From Calcarisporiella thermophila CBS 279.70 (taxonomy: Eukaryota; Calcarisporiellomycota): a DNA stretch of 64,000 bases. The notes below the pieces were generated by a model. The model saw nothing but the letters and a program-made list of their open reading frames with translations. It was not told the DNA's origin and did no database searches. Shown piece by piece: positions 21,361-33,395 of the stretch (positions within the stretch are counted from its first letter, which is position 1; each line of letters begins with the position of its first letter). The translations under genes were made by a program, and so were the position numbers. The stretch is from contig NW_027192204.1 of the NCBI RefSeq assembly GCF_041956535.1, forward strand, positions 561,140 to 625,139, written 5' to 3'.

Positions 21361-22980
21361 TTATTTTGCTTTCTTGACTTTCCATCCCTCTCGCCCCCAG
21401 CTCCCTAGCCAAACTGCTGAGAAGACAAGGAATCCTACACCCATGCTTGCAGCCGAGGCATAATATGGATAGGCCATACTCAAAAATCTTGGGTATTCAC
21501 TGTGTCTGAAGTGACGGATCGTCACCACATCGCGATGCTCAAGATAGGTCAGTGCGGGACGCTTGTAGTTGACAAGGAAAGTAAATACTCCATAAACGTC
21601 GGGAAGCTGAAGCTGCATCGAATAACGCAATGCTTTATCGCCCTTTTCATTTGTGACTGGAGAGAGAGGACGAAGAGTAGTACGGATATATGGGTCGAGC
21701 ATTCGAACCTCCAATTGTACATCAGTTACATTGAAAGGCACCCACGCATCGTTTACATACTCGGAGATATCAATGGTATAAGTCTATATTAATGGGAAAA
21801 GCGATTATTTCAAATGCCGATGAAAGTAAATGGAATGAGCACATACTATATTATCCTTCATCCGATACATGCTTAGTTGCTCAGTTTCTTCAGTTTTATG
21901 GTGATGAACCTGCGAAATTTTCAAGACTCCCTTCTCTTGGAACGTCCACCTCGTCAGCTCCTTCACGAACTCTGCATTCCCAGACTGCTCATGCTCGACG
22001 ACAGACTCGCTAATATTCATATTGTATTGTTTATCGAATAAAGCAGAATCGGCGGCATAATGGCTCGCTTTGGATTTCCAGAAGCGATCCGAGAAGAGAT
22101 CGAGAGAGCCTGCAAATGTAATTCGTGCGGAATTCCTAGCCTGCATTGCGCTCACGAGCTTCACCCCATTGCCGGTCAACCAAACATCATCTTCCACCGG
22201 CTCATCTTTAACCTCAGCCGAATATGCAGTTCTTCCAGCGACCAAGATAGGGCTCAATAGTGTTCCCTGCCCAAGACCATGGGCTATCCCTTTGTATAGC
22301 ACAGGCGGCCCCGAAATGACATCCGCTCCAAGGATCGTATGTGCATTAGGACCGAAATGGTTAGAAACTAAGGTTTGATGCTTTCCTTCATCCAAACGGG
22401 GATCATATCCTGCGTGATCGATAGCCCATGTGTCCCGCTCATCAAATTCGATTTCAAATTCGCGTGCAAAGTCACGTAGTTGTTCTGTTAAGCTTGGGTC
22501 AGCGCCTATCAAAAGATTACCACCTAATTTAACAAAGTCAACTAATTTTACGGCCCCGGCCTTATTCCAAAGAGCTAAATAAAACAGTCGACCATTAATA
22601 TTAGAAATTCTAAAAAAAGGACCCTTCAGGTGGAGAAGAAGCCTACTCTTAGATTTAGGCGCGAAAATGATGGCATGATCGAATATACGCTCCTGAGGCA
22701 CCGTAACCTCTAACGAAGCGTCATCAGCTGCCTTGAACTGTAGCTTAAAGCTCCTTTCTATAGCATAGACCCAAGATTTTAACCGCTATATCCTCAAGCT
22801 TCGATAGTCAAAAATTCAGATTTTACCTTGTAGCGATCTCCATAAATTAGAGTAATTATTTCTCGACTCTAAATCATCAAGCACGATTAAAACTCGGTCA
22901 CCTGTCGTTGACTTGCCAAGCACAAAGACATTGAGACAGTAGGCCACCAAATACAGTAGCCCAAACAGTGATGACCGCAT
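21361..22980 (-). CDS. WBP1: Oligosaccharyltransferase 48 kDa subunit (WBP1/OST48)
   Basis: Three exons (22827-22980, 21847-22757, 21361-21783) join in phase to 495 residues. WBP1/OST48 is an essential ER-membrane subunit of the complex that transfers dolichol-linked glycans to Asn residues of nascent proteins. An N-terminal signal peptide (MRSSLFGLLYLVAYCLNVFV) precedes the GIFT-like domain, with DRVLIVLDDLESRNNYS and the DHAIIFAPKSK and GGNLLIGAD motifs. The C-terminal part has DISEYVNDAWVPFNV and PDVYGVFTFLVNYKRPALTYL. A single transmembrane helix (about residues 460-480) and a Lys-rich tail (KVKKAK) follow, fitting a di-lysine ER retention signal. Confidence 0.95.
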
Positions 22981-23300
22981 CTTTTTCTTTTGTGATTCTC
23001 GCTATTAAAACGAGATGCATTCGCGTTTTTTTCCTTCTGGACAGAAATTCGACACGTCACGAGCATCTTTTGTCGAGGGCAGGATTTTATATATTGTGAA
23101 ATGCACCAACTTGTAGTAAGAAAAGAAAAGCCATTGATAGCAATGAAGAATTGCATAAAACACAAAAGAGAATGAAAATTGAGAAGTAAAATGAGCGCTT
23201 TTACACATATGGTACTAATATAAATAGGCGACAATAAACTCGAAAGAGAAAAGGAATGTTCAACAATGTAAGTAATTTTTAGAGGGGGGAAAAATTATCA
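22981..23300. other. Intergenic between WBP1 start and ERF4 stop
   Basis: No gene is supported. Both neighbours are on the - strand, so this carries the WBP1 promoter and the ERF4 3' UTR. A - strand open stretch here has no recognisable content. Confidence 0.45.
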
Positions 23301-24234
23301 TTAGTAAAGCTCCATTTCGATCTAAGATAACGCAAACAGATATACAATGATTAGCCATTTTTTGATAAAGAAACCGCAATGGTAGGAGCAAAAGCGAAAT
23401 GAAAGCTTACGAATAAAAAGGCGCAAAGAGTTGGATCTTTTAGATTTATCCCTATCGGATTATAAACGTTCTTGTTCTCCTCTTCGATAAACTTGCTCAA
23501 CTGTCGCATACACTAGTGGATTATTTGAGATCAGCAAAAATTCTACTGAACGTTGGTGAACAAATTATTCACTCACTCTTTGAAAATGAGAAGGAAGAAA
23601 TAATGACGAAATGTAAATAGTTAAACAGGCCAAAAGATTATCACAACAATTTGGTGCCAATCCTTCAGCACTCTCTAAAATGCTATTGATGGTTGTCATG
23701 GTGCGCTCGAACTGCTCGCCTGATACCTGTGAAGCACATAAACATGCCGGATAAGCATATATGTTTGGATCAGAATGGTCAGGAAACTAGTATTACCCGT
23801 CCTTCAAGCTCTGAAGGAAAGAACTGCTTGAATCGGGTATAATCGCCCCTTGAATAGTCTCGTTCAATTCTTAAAATGGCATATGGTCCTTTACTCCTTA
23901 ATCTATTACTTGATTTCCCCCGTGCGATCCTAGGTTTCTCGACTTCGTTTTCTTCCTCAGCGACTCCTCCAACCAAGGATGGATTCAGTTCTTTGATCCT
24001 CACATCATCGAATTGTTCCTTTTCCTTCTCATCATCTATTGTTGGCAGTGTCCCACTATCCTTTATAAATTCAGATAGTGTCAACATGCCATCGCCTTGC
24101 TTTTCCTCCGCCTGGTCAAGAGTAGGTTGTAATGAAGGCGATGGTGGAGGTGGCAGTTGATCATCAGCAGGCGAGGGATCACGTGCTACAAGAGGAGAAG
24201 ACTCCTGGCTCTGCGAATTTATGGCAGCAGCCAT
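23301..24234 (-). CDS. ERF4: Ras palmitoyltransferase accessory subunit Erf4/GOLGA7 family
   Basis: Four exons (23797-24234, 23577-23726, 23411-23512, 23301-23321) join in phase to 236 residues. The conserved Golgin A7/Erf4 domain starts at ILRIERDYSRGDYTRFKQFFPSELEGR (only part quoted in one run elsewhere). It continues with GEQFERTMTTINSILESAE, LLACLTIYISSLFLPSHF and SKFIEEENKNVYNPIGINL. The last exon is only 21 nt and encodes IEMELY and the stop, matching the family's short C-terminal strand. Erf4 forms a complex with the DHHC enzyme Erf2 in the ER/Golgi to palmitoylate Ras. The N-terminal 120 residues are Pro/Ser/Glu-rich and disordered, which is usual in filamentous fungi. Confidence 0.9.
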
Positions 24235-24682
24235 GGATACTAGTTATGGAATAGATTTAGATAATAACAATAATTACAAGTTTAGACACGCTGAAAGAAA
24301 AGTATTGAAGAAGGAAGGAATAAAACACCCATATAAAAGATTGAAATCGCCAGAATAGTTTGAAAGAGAGTAGATAGATGTTTCGGACGAGAGTAGAGCT
24401 AACGTTATGTCCCCTTTTTACTCTACCTCCCGTCTCTTATGAAACCACCATTCGTGAGCTTCACTGTTCCAAGCCACCCTAGCACAAAATTTTCCCTTTG
24501 TAACAGAGTGAAAATATCGACACCTTTCTCGCATTTGTGTGACAAGTAATTCACGAGGGCGAGCTGAGAAGAAAATATCAACTCCTCTCGAAACCTATTT
24601 GCCTCCAAAAATGAAATAGCGAATCGCTGTTCTATTAAAGGATATCTTCAGGACTATCATTCAAAATAAATAGTACAAAACT
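24235..24682. other. Intergenic between MTO1 3' end and ERF4 start
   Basis: This holds the ERF4 upstream region and the MTO1 downstream region. No RNA gene or convincing ORF was seen. Confidence 0.45.
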
Positions 24683-26880
24683 CTATGGCATCTCTCGCTC
24701 CTCGCGTTCCCTTCTTCTCAAATGCTTCATCAATACAAGTACACTAGTCGGCGTCATACCGTCCATTCGCTTTGCCGCACCAAGCGTTGCTGGCCGTGCA
24801 GTTTTGAGCTTCTCGCGCACTTCCGCAGATAGATTGTGAATAAGGTCGTAATTCAAGTCTTCCGGTAGCAAAATCTCTTCATCCCTTCTGAATGCTGCTA
24901 CCTCCGCCTCTTGACGAGTCAAATACGCTCTGTAGAATCCTTCAATAGCAAGGCGTTCTTTGATATTGGCTGGAATCTCTTTTAGTTCCGGGATTACATT
25001 TTCCAGCATCTTAATAGTCACAAATGGCAAGCGTAAGAGGTCCATTGCAGAACGACGAGCTCCATCCTGTCTAACCTGGATGCCGTGCCGTTGCCACACC
25101 GGGGGAGAAAGAACGGTGTTTTCCAACAGATCTGAACATCGACGCATCTGTGCTTCCGTCTCTTCATATATTTTCCAGCGATGATCACCCACCGTACCAG
25201 CCTCACGGGCTTTTCTTGTCAGGCGTAAATCGGCATTGTCGGCTCTGATTGTAAGGCGATATTCGGATCTGGAAGTAAACACACGGTATGGTTCTTCCAC
25301 CCCACGGGTAACCAGGTCGTCGATCAGCACGCCTAGGTATGCATCGGAGCGGTTAAGAATCAGCGGTGATTTTCCTTTGGCGCACAATCCAGCATTCATT
25401 CCAGCAAGGATGCCCTGAGCGGCGGCCTCTTCGTATCCTGTGGTGCCATTGATTTGTCCTGCGAGGAAAAGTCCACGAATTCGTCGTGTTTCAAGAGTGG
25501 GTCGAAGTTCACGTGGATCTACATGGTCGTACTCGACTCCATAGCCAGGGCGGAGCATGGTAACCTCTTCAAGGCCGGGGATGGTGCGGAGCATTTGAAG
25601 TTGTATTTCTTCAGGAAGGGTGGTTGAAATCCCGTTGGGATAGACAACGTGAGTATCCAGGCCTAGTCAGTAAAATAGATTCAGCTCTCAAATGAAAAAA
25701 AGGAGTAAAAATCTTAAACCTGAATAAATTACCCTCAGGTTCTAACCAGATAATATGTCCCTGTTTATCTTTAAATCGAATAACCTTTGACTCAATTGAC
25801 GGACAATATCTAGGTCCCTTGACTGTTTCTCGAATATGTATAGTTTTGTCTAGGTTATCGATAATTATTTTGTGTGTCTCCGGGGTTGTTCGAGTCTGGT
25901 GGCATAAGATTTGTTGATGATTATAAGGGACCGTGTCATGCATATATGAAAAAGGAGAAGCAGGCATATCACCCTCCTGCGGGACCAAATTCTTATAGTT
26001 AATGGTACGCCCATCAAGACGCGGTGGAGTACCAGTCTTTAAACGGCCTAATCGAAATCCAGCAAGTTTAAGTGAATGGGAGAGTCCAACTGAAGCAGCC
26101 TCCCCGATTCGCCCAGCTGGGTAAGCCGTCATACCAATATGGATTTCACCCCGTAAAAATGTGCCAGTAGTGATGACTACCTTTGGTGCATATATAACCT
26201 CTCCTGAATCTACATAAAAAGGGGAATGATATTCAATACAAGCGATAGCTGATGGGCTGGTTTTTTTAGTTTATTACCTAGTCGTACGCCCTGAATATTT
26301 CCATAGACTTGCATTGGTGAGAAATTTTCCTCATGGCGTATGAGAATATCCTCTACGCTCCCCGCTTTAATGGTAAGATTTGGATATGCTGATAGGTGTT
26401 CCTGCATATGTTTCTTGTATAGCTTTCGATCAATCTGTGCTCTCGGTCCCTGTTTTATATTGACATGATCAATTTTCAATAATCCACATCCTAGCTATGC
26501 TAATTCTATCATTATACCCAAACTGCAGCACCCTTCGACCTATTTAGCACTCTGAATTGGATTCCACTTAAATCCGAAATTCTTCCGCATAAGCCATCCA
26601 TTGCATCAATCTCTCTCACCAAAACACCTTTCCCAACACCGCCGAACGAAGGATTACATGACATTTCGCCTATTGTGTCGAATCGTGTTGTAAGTAGAAG
26701 TGTGTTTGCTCCGGTTCTGGCTGCAGCTGCGCAAGCTTCGGATCCAGCATGGCCCCCTCCAATGACAATGACATCATAGTGATAATTTTGAGGTAGGGGT
26801 TCACTGGCAGAGATAGTGACAGTGCGTGATAAATGGAATCTAAGAGAGCGTAATTTAGGGCGTGCAGATCTTAACAGCAT
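24683..26880 (-). CDS. MTO1: Mitochondrial tRNA 5-carboxymethylaminomethyluridine enzyme MTO1 (MnmG/GidA family)
   Basis: Four exons (26518-26880, 26278-26449, 25733-26209, 24683-25662) join in phase to 663 residues. MTO1 with MSS1/GTPBP3 modifies the wobble uridine of several mitochondrial tRNAs using FAD, GTP and a folate C1 unit. A short basic, Arg/Ser-rich leader ([20 protein letters not shown]) suits mitochondrial import. The FAD Rossmann motif [19 protein letters not shown] follows, then [48 protein letters not shown] and a C-terminal [20 protein letters not shown] segment. The ending carries the helical MnmE-binding domain ([13 protein letters not shown]). It is divergent from the TMEM128-like gene, with 135 bp between the starts. 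Confidence 0.95.
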
Positions 26881-27015
26881 ATTTTCTTTTCGTGCAATAT
26901 TAAAGTAAAGATCAAGGAGGTTGAGCCTTGTTTTTATATGACTGCTTATGGCTTATTCGGAAATGTGGCCAAAATTGATGTATTAGAGAATAATGGATAA
27001 TGATAACGTATAAAG

Positions 27016-27556
27016 ATGGAAGGAATGCGTCAGAGAACAGCAGGCTCTATTGCCCCACGATCCGGAGCCTCCACCCAATCTTCTAGCAGGCCCACACAGC
27101 CTCGTACCAGAATTCAACGATTCCAATCTTCCCTTCCACAGTTAGTCATTACTGGAGGATTACTCCATTTTTTTGACGTGTGGCGTGTTGTAGTGAAATC
27201 GGAAGATGATCGCGTAAACCTGTAACTTCCAACTTCAGAAGAGTTAATTTGAATGACGAGCGCTAATGTCTATATTTTCAATTAGCCTTCCATTAGTTCT
27301 CGCTGCGTATTCTTTCGTTGGCCTCTTTGGAATATTTTTCTACCTCACAATTTTCCAAGGCATGAACAAAAACCGGATCCTGAACTGGCGCTCCGAACGA
27401 ACAATTAAGCCATGGGTACAGATATCTTCACTATTGGGATTGGTTGGATTTATACTTTTCGTCGTAGCTGTATGGCCTGTATGGGGAGCGGCTAGTTTCT
27501 TGGTTTTCGGGTCGCTTATGGTCTTTGTGGTAACTGCAGTTGGTCTGGCACTCTGA
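27016..27556 (+). CDS. TMEM128-like four-helix membrane protein
   Basis: Two exons (27016-27221, 27286-27556) join in phase to 158 residues. The donor that keeps frame is GTAACT after AACCT. The N-terminal 40 residues are Ser/Arg/Gln-rich and cytosolic-looking. After that the protein has about four hydrophobic segments; the last pair carries ALWPVW-like AVWPVWGAASFLVFGSLM, a motif I associate with the TMEM128 family of ER membrane proteins. TMEM128 function is poorly known. Assignment is by motif memory only; a different small membrane family is possible. Confidence 0.55.
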
Positions 27557-29574
27557 TCATTTCTGAAGATTTTTTCTATGGGCTCTTATCCGACCCCCTT
27601 GATTTCAATCACTATAGTATTTACTAATAATATTGCGAATAAACTCAAAACATACAATAATGGCGAATACAGTCTATATCGACTCAAAGCCAATCCATAT
27701 ACCCTTTGGGATTATTCCAAAAATTCAGAAATGTATTAATATGTCAGGTTCTGAGAACAGAAAAGAGTTCAGGACTATCACAGGCCAAATATACCGATAC
27801 AGCTCGGTTTGCTTTGCGTACTATAGTGTTGGAAGCTTTGTCCCAAGTTCTGCACTGAATAACGTGCTTCTTATGGATATATGAGTTTTGCTATAGTATT
27901 CAAACCATGGTTGCAAGAGTTCCCTGTATTCATATTACTTCTAAAATGAAATACAATAGGAAATGATATAGGTAAAAAGGAGTGCCCAGTGACATGAAAG
28001 GGATAATAGCGAGTAAATAATTGAAGTATAAGTGAGTGATAAGAAGAGCTAGGAGGTCATAAGGATAAAACAGTTCTAACCAGTGCTCATCGGAAGCTCA
28101 GCTATTGATTTTGACAGAAATAATCAGAAATAAATCAGAATAAATAAAATTTTCTTTTTTTACTTGTCTTCCTTGTTTTATATCTATTTTATCTCTCGAG
28201 GGTATTTATTAATACTACGTTGATATCAAGTGTGCAAACGGGAAATAATGTCAGTTCATGTGCTCTATTATAAGAAAAACATAATAAATAGAATTGATTT
28301 GGAAGTGAAAACATAGAACTATTATATTTTAACTTGATAAAGTAAATTGACCTGATTGTTTTCGAATACTATTTAGAGTTGGCAGTCTCCTGTGGATCTT
28401 TTGGCTATCATTTTTTCGAAGGTTTAAGTGCATAATTTGCTTACACTGGAGACTGTCTTTTTGGAAGAAATTTTTAGTATAAAATATAGATCTTGGAGCT
28501 AGAGTTGATAACCTCAGAGGAAATAGGTTCATTATGCTAGTGAGCAAAACCTCCCAATCCTGTTAAATAAAGTACTAGGGGGTTCAAAAGCGGGTAAAAA
28601 TGCAAACAGCAAATCTAGATTATAGTGGTTTAGAGTAGGACTTAAGGTAAGTATTATGGTAAGCAATACGGTAAGTATTGAGCTATATAAAATATTATTA
28701 ATAAAGTAAATATCAAGGTAAAAATTAGAATGCGTAGAGGTTCTTTTTGGTAGACTTAATAAATTTAGCAATTTTGATAAGGAGCCATAGAACCATTTAT
28801 GATTTAATGATGTAATGGTAAAAGATTTAATCTAATATTATGTAAAAAATGACAAAAATAATTAAAAGATAAAAATTGATATCAAATCAGCTAAGGAAAA
28901 TTTAGATGTGATATATGTAAAGTATGCTCGAGTGGTTCGTCCCGCAACAGAGTAAGTGTATTATTAAGATAAGTTTTGATGACAGTTTTTAGAAAACTAC
29001 TACAAGTGACTGTGAAACGATGGCACTAAAAACGAAAGCTCTAGAATGGATGCTCGCAGAGTTATTAGTTCTCAACGCTTCCGCTATAATTCTAGAGATT
29101 TTTATCCGTATGGTTTGACCAATCAAAGCTCATAATCCTTTTTTGATTCTGTCTGTTTTTCTGGCATTGCCCAAATTAATAGGTCTTTCTATTCAAGGAT
29201 ACTCTGCAGGGTAACCCGAATCGTTTACACCCATAAAGTTTCCTAATGGAAACATTAGATAGAAGAAATCGAGTAAACCAGGAACAAATTATATCGCTCT
29301 TTGCATTGTGCTCCCTCTACAAAACGATTTGGAATTCTCTCTTATTAGAACAATTAGTCACGAGGGCTGTAAAGTTGGAGTTGCCTCTCCTTTTCTTTGG
29401 TTCTACCTATTTCATTTTTTGCATTTCCAATAGAAAATGCTTGAAAATTGCAACTCTTCACATTTCTAAACAAGTATTATTTTAAATAGTAATCCAATAT
29501 TGCACAACAATTGATAAGCACATTTTTAATGAGTATATAACCCCCCTACCTTTATTTAAAGATGATTTATTAGC
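27557..29574. other. 2-kb AT-rich region without a supported gene
   Basis: Only short, compositionally biased frames are present on either strand. No tRNA, rRNA or splice-consistent gene was found. It may hold regulatory DNA for the secreted-protein gene at 29575 or decayed mobile DNA. Confidence 0.5.
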
Positions 29575-30954
29575 ATGAGATTTCCACAAACAGTCAGGAT
29601 GAAATATATTACGATCGCATTATTCTTGTTTGCTACATCCTATGTTGCTTGCGCATCAATTAGGCAAGAAGTCCCACATATAGGGGCATCAGCACATCTT
29701 CGTCAATATTACAAACGACGTCTCCCTCCCAAGAACTCTCCACCCCCTGAATCGCCAAGTAGTGAGCCAGAATGGACTCCAGATGATGTGAAGATAGAAA
29801 AGTTGGATGACAGTATTCGGGTTGAATGGGGCGATCCAAAGAAAATACCCCAATACCTTGCTAAAAGCATAGATTCCATCTTAAGTGTCGCGGGGGGAAC
29901 AGTTGGATCGGTCGGGGGTCCTGCTGGATCTGCCTTCGGAGCAGGAGCCGGCGCCGCTCTCGGGATTCAAATTAAAAAGTGGGCGGGAATTGACAAAAAC
30001 AAGAACTGGACCGACGAAGATTATATCAATTTAGCCATTTCGAGTATACCGGTGGGAGCGGGAAGCCAAGTTGCTCAAAAGGCTGCGGGACAACAGATCG
30101 TTAAGCAGCTAGACCAAGAATTAATAAAAAGCACCGGAAAAAGCTTAAGTCAAATAGGCGAGCGAGTGGGCAAGAGTACGATTAAACAAACGCTAGATAC
30201 TTTAAAGGCGGAGAACCGTCAGGTATATAAGCAGGTTATAAAAGAGATAGGCTCTGAAGCTGCAAAGGAAATCGATCCTCAAATAGAGAAGCAGGTTTAT
30301 GATGAAATCGTCGAAGCTGGTGAACAGGCCTGTAAGCGATCTGGCGGAATCGCATTGGACAAAAGAGGAAACTGTATAGGCACTAATCCCCGTCCACAGA
30401 GGAATCCGAGTAATCGTGGACCGAATGGGGAATCGAGTGCTCCAAACAGCGAATCTAGCGCTCCAAACAGCGAATCCAGCGCTTCAAACAGCGAATCCAG
30501 CACTTCAAACAGCGAATCCAACGGTCAGGCAAGTAACAATGAAAATGGCAAGCCACGCCCCAAGTTGCCAGGAGGTCCCACTAAGTCGGAGGATTTGCCC
30601 AGCAGTGGGCCTCCCAAGGAGGGCCCCCCTCCCCCTTATCCAGGTCGAGAGCAGGGCATGGATATTGAAGACATTAATCCTCGGCCTCCTGATTACGAAA
30701 CGTCACAAGAGATAACGAGGGGGCAAAACTTAGAGGAATTTGCAGATAGTTTTACCCGAGTCCGACGTCCTAATCGCCCTAGGCCACCTAGTGATTCTAG
30801 CGCTAATTTACCAAGCTCCGAATCGGAAGAGGATATTGATGCAATCGTCGCTGAGTTTAATCGGCAAAGAGATCAAGCTAATTCCTCTCCCAGAGTGTCC
30901 AACGGAGATCGCCCAGGAACAAGTGGCGTTCAGCGTGAGGGTCCGCGAACGTAA
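29575..30954 (+). CDS. Secreted protein with glycine-zipper segment and NSESSAP repeats
   Basis: A single-exon frame of 459 codons. The first ATG at 29575 or the in-frame ATG at 29599 (MKYITIALFLFATSYVACAS) starts a clear signal peptide. Residues about 100-130 are a Gly/Ala run (GGTVGSVGGPAGSAFGAGAG) like the glycine zippers that pack in membranes or oligomers. A Lys/Glu/Gln-rich amphipathic helical region follows, with a conserved-looking two-Cys segment (CKRSGGIALDKRGNC). The C-terminal half is disordered and Pro/Ser/Asn-rich, with four tandem 7-residue repeats. I do not recognise the family. A secreted, low-complexity protein in an isolated AT-rich region is compatible with an effector or cell-wall-associated role, but this is inference. 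Confidence 0.75.
   Translation: MRFPQTVRMKYITIALFLFATSYVACASIRQEVPHIGASAHLRQYYKRRLPPKNSPPPESPSSEPEWTPDDVKIEKLDDSIRVEWGDPKKIPQYLAKSIDSILSVAGGTVGSVGGPAGSAFGAGAGAALGIQIKKWAGIDKNKNWTDEDYINLAISSIPVGAGSQVAQKAAGQQIVKQLDQELIKSTGKSLSQIGERVGKSTIKQTLDTLKAENRQVYKQVIKEIGSEAAKEIDPQIEKQVYDEIVEAGEQACKRSGGIALDKRGNCIGTNPRPQRNPSNRGPNGESSAPNSESSAPNSESSASNSESSTSNSESNGQASNNENGKPRPKLPGGPTKSEDLPSSGPPKEGPPPPYPGREQGMDIEDINPRPPDYETSQEITRGQNLEEFADSFTRVRRPNRPRPPSDSSANLPSSESEEDIDAIVAEFNRQRDQANSSPRVSNGDRPGTSGVQREGPRT
30430..30513 (+). repeat. Four 21-bp tandem repeats inside the secreted-protein gene
   Basis: Units of GAATCCAGCGCTCCAAACAG-type sequence (21 bp each) encode ESSAPNS-like heptads. A degenerate fifth unit follows. 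Copy number is likely variable between isolates. Confidence 0.85.
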
Positions 30955-31596
30955 AATGGCCAGCCGCTTGATCCTCTCCAGCCCATCTATATAGCCCAGT
31001 ACAATTCCCCACTGCAATACTCCCATAGATAAACTCATTTCTATTTGTCATTTATTCCTCACTCCGTTTACTGAAATCTTAAGGCGAGAATATAGCATAG
31101 GATATATCGTTTACTCTATATTATATAAATAAAGATATTTTAAGAATTTCCTAAGACATCAACAGCAGCATTAATTGTGACATTTATTCTTTAATAAAGT
31201 CTATAAGTTAAAAATATGAAGATACTACTTGGCTTTAAGGAATTTACTATCCAAATCTGTAGAACTATATCGTCTCCACTACTTCGGGTGTATCCAGTAC
31301 AGTGTACAGAGGTAGCAATGCATACTAACAGCTTAAATAAATACGATCCGATCAATAAACGGCTTAAGTCCACTGTGAAAAAATCGATTGAATGAATAAG
31401 CCATTAGTTGTAATATGCTTTCTGCCTGGTTCTTTCTGGAATCTCCTTTATTATCCATCTTTATTCACTGCACGTGAATATCCAGGTAACAATAGGTAAG
31501 ATCATAGTATATACTGCGCCACACATCTTTTGAATAGAAGCACAAGGAACAAAATCTTGGTCAACAGTATTATACATTAATACATCACTTCTTAAA
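30955..31596. other. Intergenic, AT-rich
   Basis: Holds the 3' UTR of the secreted-protein gene and the SGT2 upstream region. Nothing else is supported. Confidence 0.5.
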
Positions 31597-32976
31597 ATGG
31601 ACGAAAAAAAGAAACATCTCGCGTTTTCAATCTTGGAATTTCTCCAAAAATCGTGCCAAGATGGCACCATCAAAGCTGATGACACCGAGAGCATGGAAGG
31701 TAAAGAGTAATGAATTTCTGATTTCGATGAATTTGAGTGTCTAGATCTCTATGCATTGTAGTGGCCATGCAGTGTATCGGTGAAACTTTCGGGGTGAATA
31801 TCGAGGATCCCGAGCAACAAAAATTGTATTCAACCAAGCCGGCTACACTGCTCACGATTTTCGATGTTTTCCTTAAGACTCAGAGTAAGCTTAAAAGTGT
31901 AAGTATGCCATGATAATTGATTGGAGTAAAAGCTGCTCATCGTATTATCTTACTATCTAGACGCCCGCTGAATCATCTGCTAATACCTTGACGACGGGTA
32001 AAATCTTAATTACTTCTTAGTTATATCTATACTTAATGGATATTAATGTATTAATTATTGGCCTATTTTAGAGTCAAATGTAAGCAATTTTAGTAATGAC
32101 ATATCTTGCCAGTGTCTATTTCATACTAACGGAGCCATAGGAGAAGGCAGCGCCTCCAGCTTTGAGCGAAGAAGAGAAGAAAAAAGCTGAAGAACTCAAG
32201 GCGGCTGGTAACAAGAAGGTTACAGAGCGCAACTATCCTGAAGCCATCAAATTATATTCAGAGGCGATTGCTATTGATGGCAATAACGCTGTATACTATG
32301 CGAATCGGTAATAATTTTACATCTTCTCCAAAAGATTACCATTGAATAATATTTGTTTCGCTTTTAGTGCTGCCGCATACAGCCAACAAGGCGATTACCA
32401 AAGGGCGGTTGAAGATTCGGAAAAAGCTTTGGAAATTGATCCCAAATATAGCAAGGCTTACAGTCGATTAGGGTGAGTTTCTACATTGCAAGCGTTACAC
32501 TTTTGACTAAACTAATGGTGTATTTCGTAACGGGACATAGACATGCACACTATTGTCTTAGCAATTATGAGGAAGCTGTTAATGCTTATGAGAAAGGTCT
32601 TGAGCTGGATCCTAACAACTCTGCAATGAAGCAATCCCTTCAGACGGCGCGCTCCAAGCTCCCTTCTTCTACCTCTCCATCGACTACACGTGAAGCCGAA
32701 GCCGCTTCTCCGTTCGGCGGTGCAGGAGGTCCTGGAGGATTTGATTTTGCCTCGCTGATGAACAACCCTGCATTGATGCAAATGGCCCAACAAATGATGC
32801 AGTCAGGAGCTATGAATGATATACTAGGAAATCCCCAGATGGCTCAAATGGCCGAACAATATATGCGTTCCGGTCGTACTCCTTCAATGGAGGACCTAAT
32901 GAGTAATCCCGAGTTAATGAATATGGCAAGGCAATTTATGGGAGGGGCTGGTCGCGGAGCGGGTGGACGCCAATAG
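31597..32976 (+). CDS. SGT2: Small glutamine-rich TPR co-chaperone (SGT2/SGTA)
   Basis: Seven exons (31597-31699, 31762-31898, 31961-31997, 32072-32079, 32141-32307, 32368-32472, 32541-32976) join in phase to 330 residues. SGT2 hands tail-anchored membrane proteins to the GET pathway and binds Hsp70/Hsp90. The N-terminal dimerisation domain (LAFSILEFLQKSCQDG) binds Get4/Get5 in the family. Three TPRs follow (AEELKAAGNKKVTERNYPEA; AAAYSQQGDYQRAVEDSEKA; HAHYCLSNYEEAVNAYEKGL). The C-terminus is Gly/Met/Gln-rich with NPALMQMAQQMM and NPELMNMARQFM (STI1-like). One exon is only 8 nt and is required for frame. Confidence 0.95.
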
Positions 32977-33395
32977 TTTTTAGATGAAATGTATTGGTCA
33001 TCATCGAGAATATATGACGCTTTGATTTTTCTCACAACTATATCTCTCTATTCTTTCTCTTAATAATAATCTACAAATGCAGAAGGACCCATCTTCTCGC
33101 AAGCTGTCACAAAAGTGTTTTATTTTGAATAACGGTTGGTTCTTTTCACTATCCTCTTATAGATTAAAATAAATGGAGAATAGGCAACTTCTGCAGTTGT
33201 CCACACTTCTCAGTATCTAATACAGAAATTTCTTTTTATGCAAATATAATCTGGGAAACGATATCAATACAAGGTATCTTCCTAGTAGACAAACCTTAAG
33301 CGAAAGGGGCAACGGAACATAGAATCCGCTTCATGATATTTTTTCCAATAGTTTAGGTTTGTACTTGCCTCGCAATTAGAGTATAATGACTCCCA
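32977..33395. other. Convergent intergenic region
   Basis: Lies between the 3' ends of SGT2 and the GST gene. No gene was seen. Confidence 0.5.

Noticed and set aside
22887-23234. - strand frame overlapping the WBP1 start
   Set aside because: It overlaps the WBP1 first exon in another frame and lacks splice or domain support.
28920-28965. Possible T-arm-like GGTTCGTCCC
   Set aside because: No cloverleaf could be built around it.
30424-30513. Direct repeats considered as a CRISPR-like array
   Set aside because: The repeats are contiguous 21-bp units with no spacers and lie in frame within a coding region.
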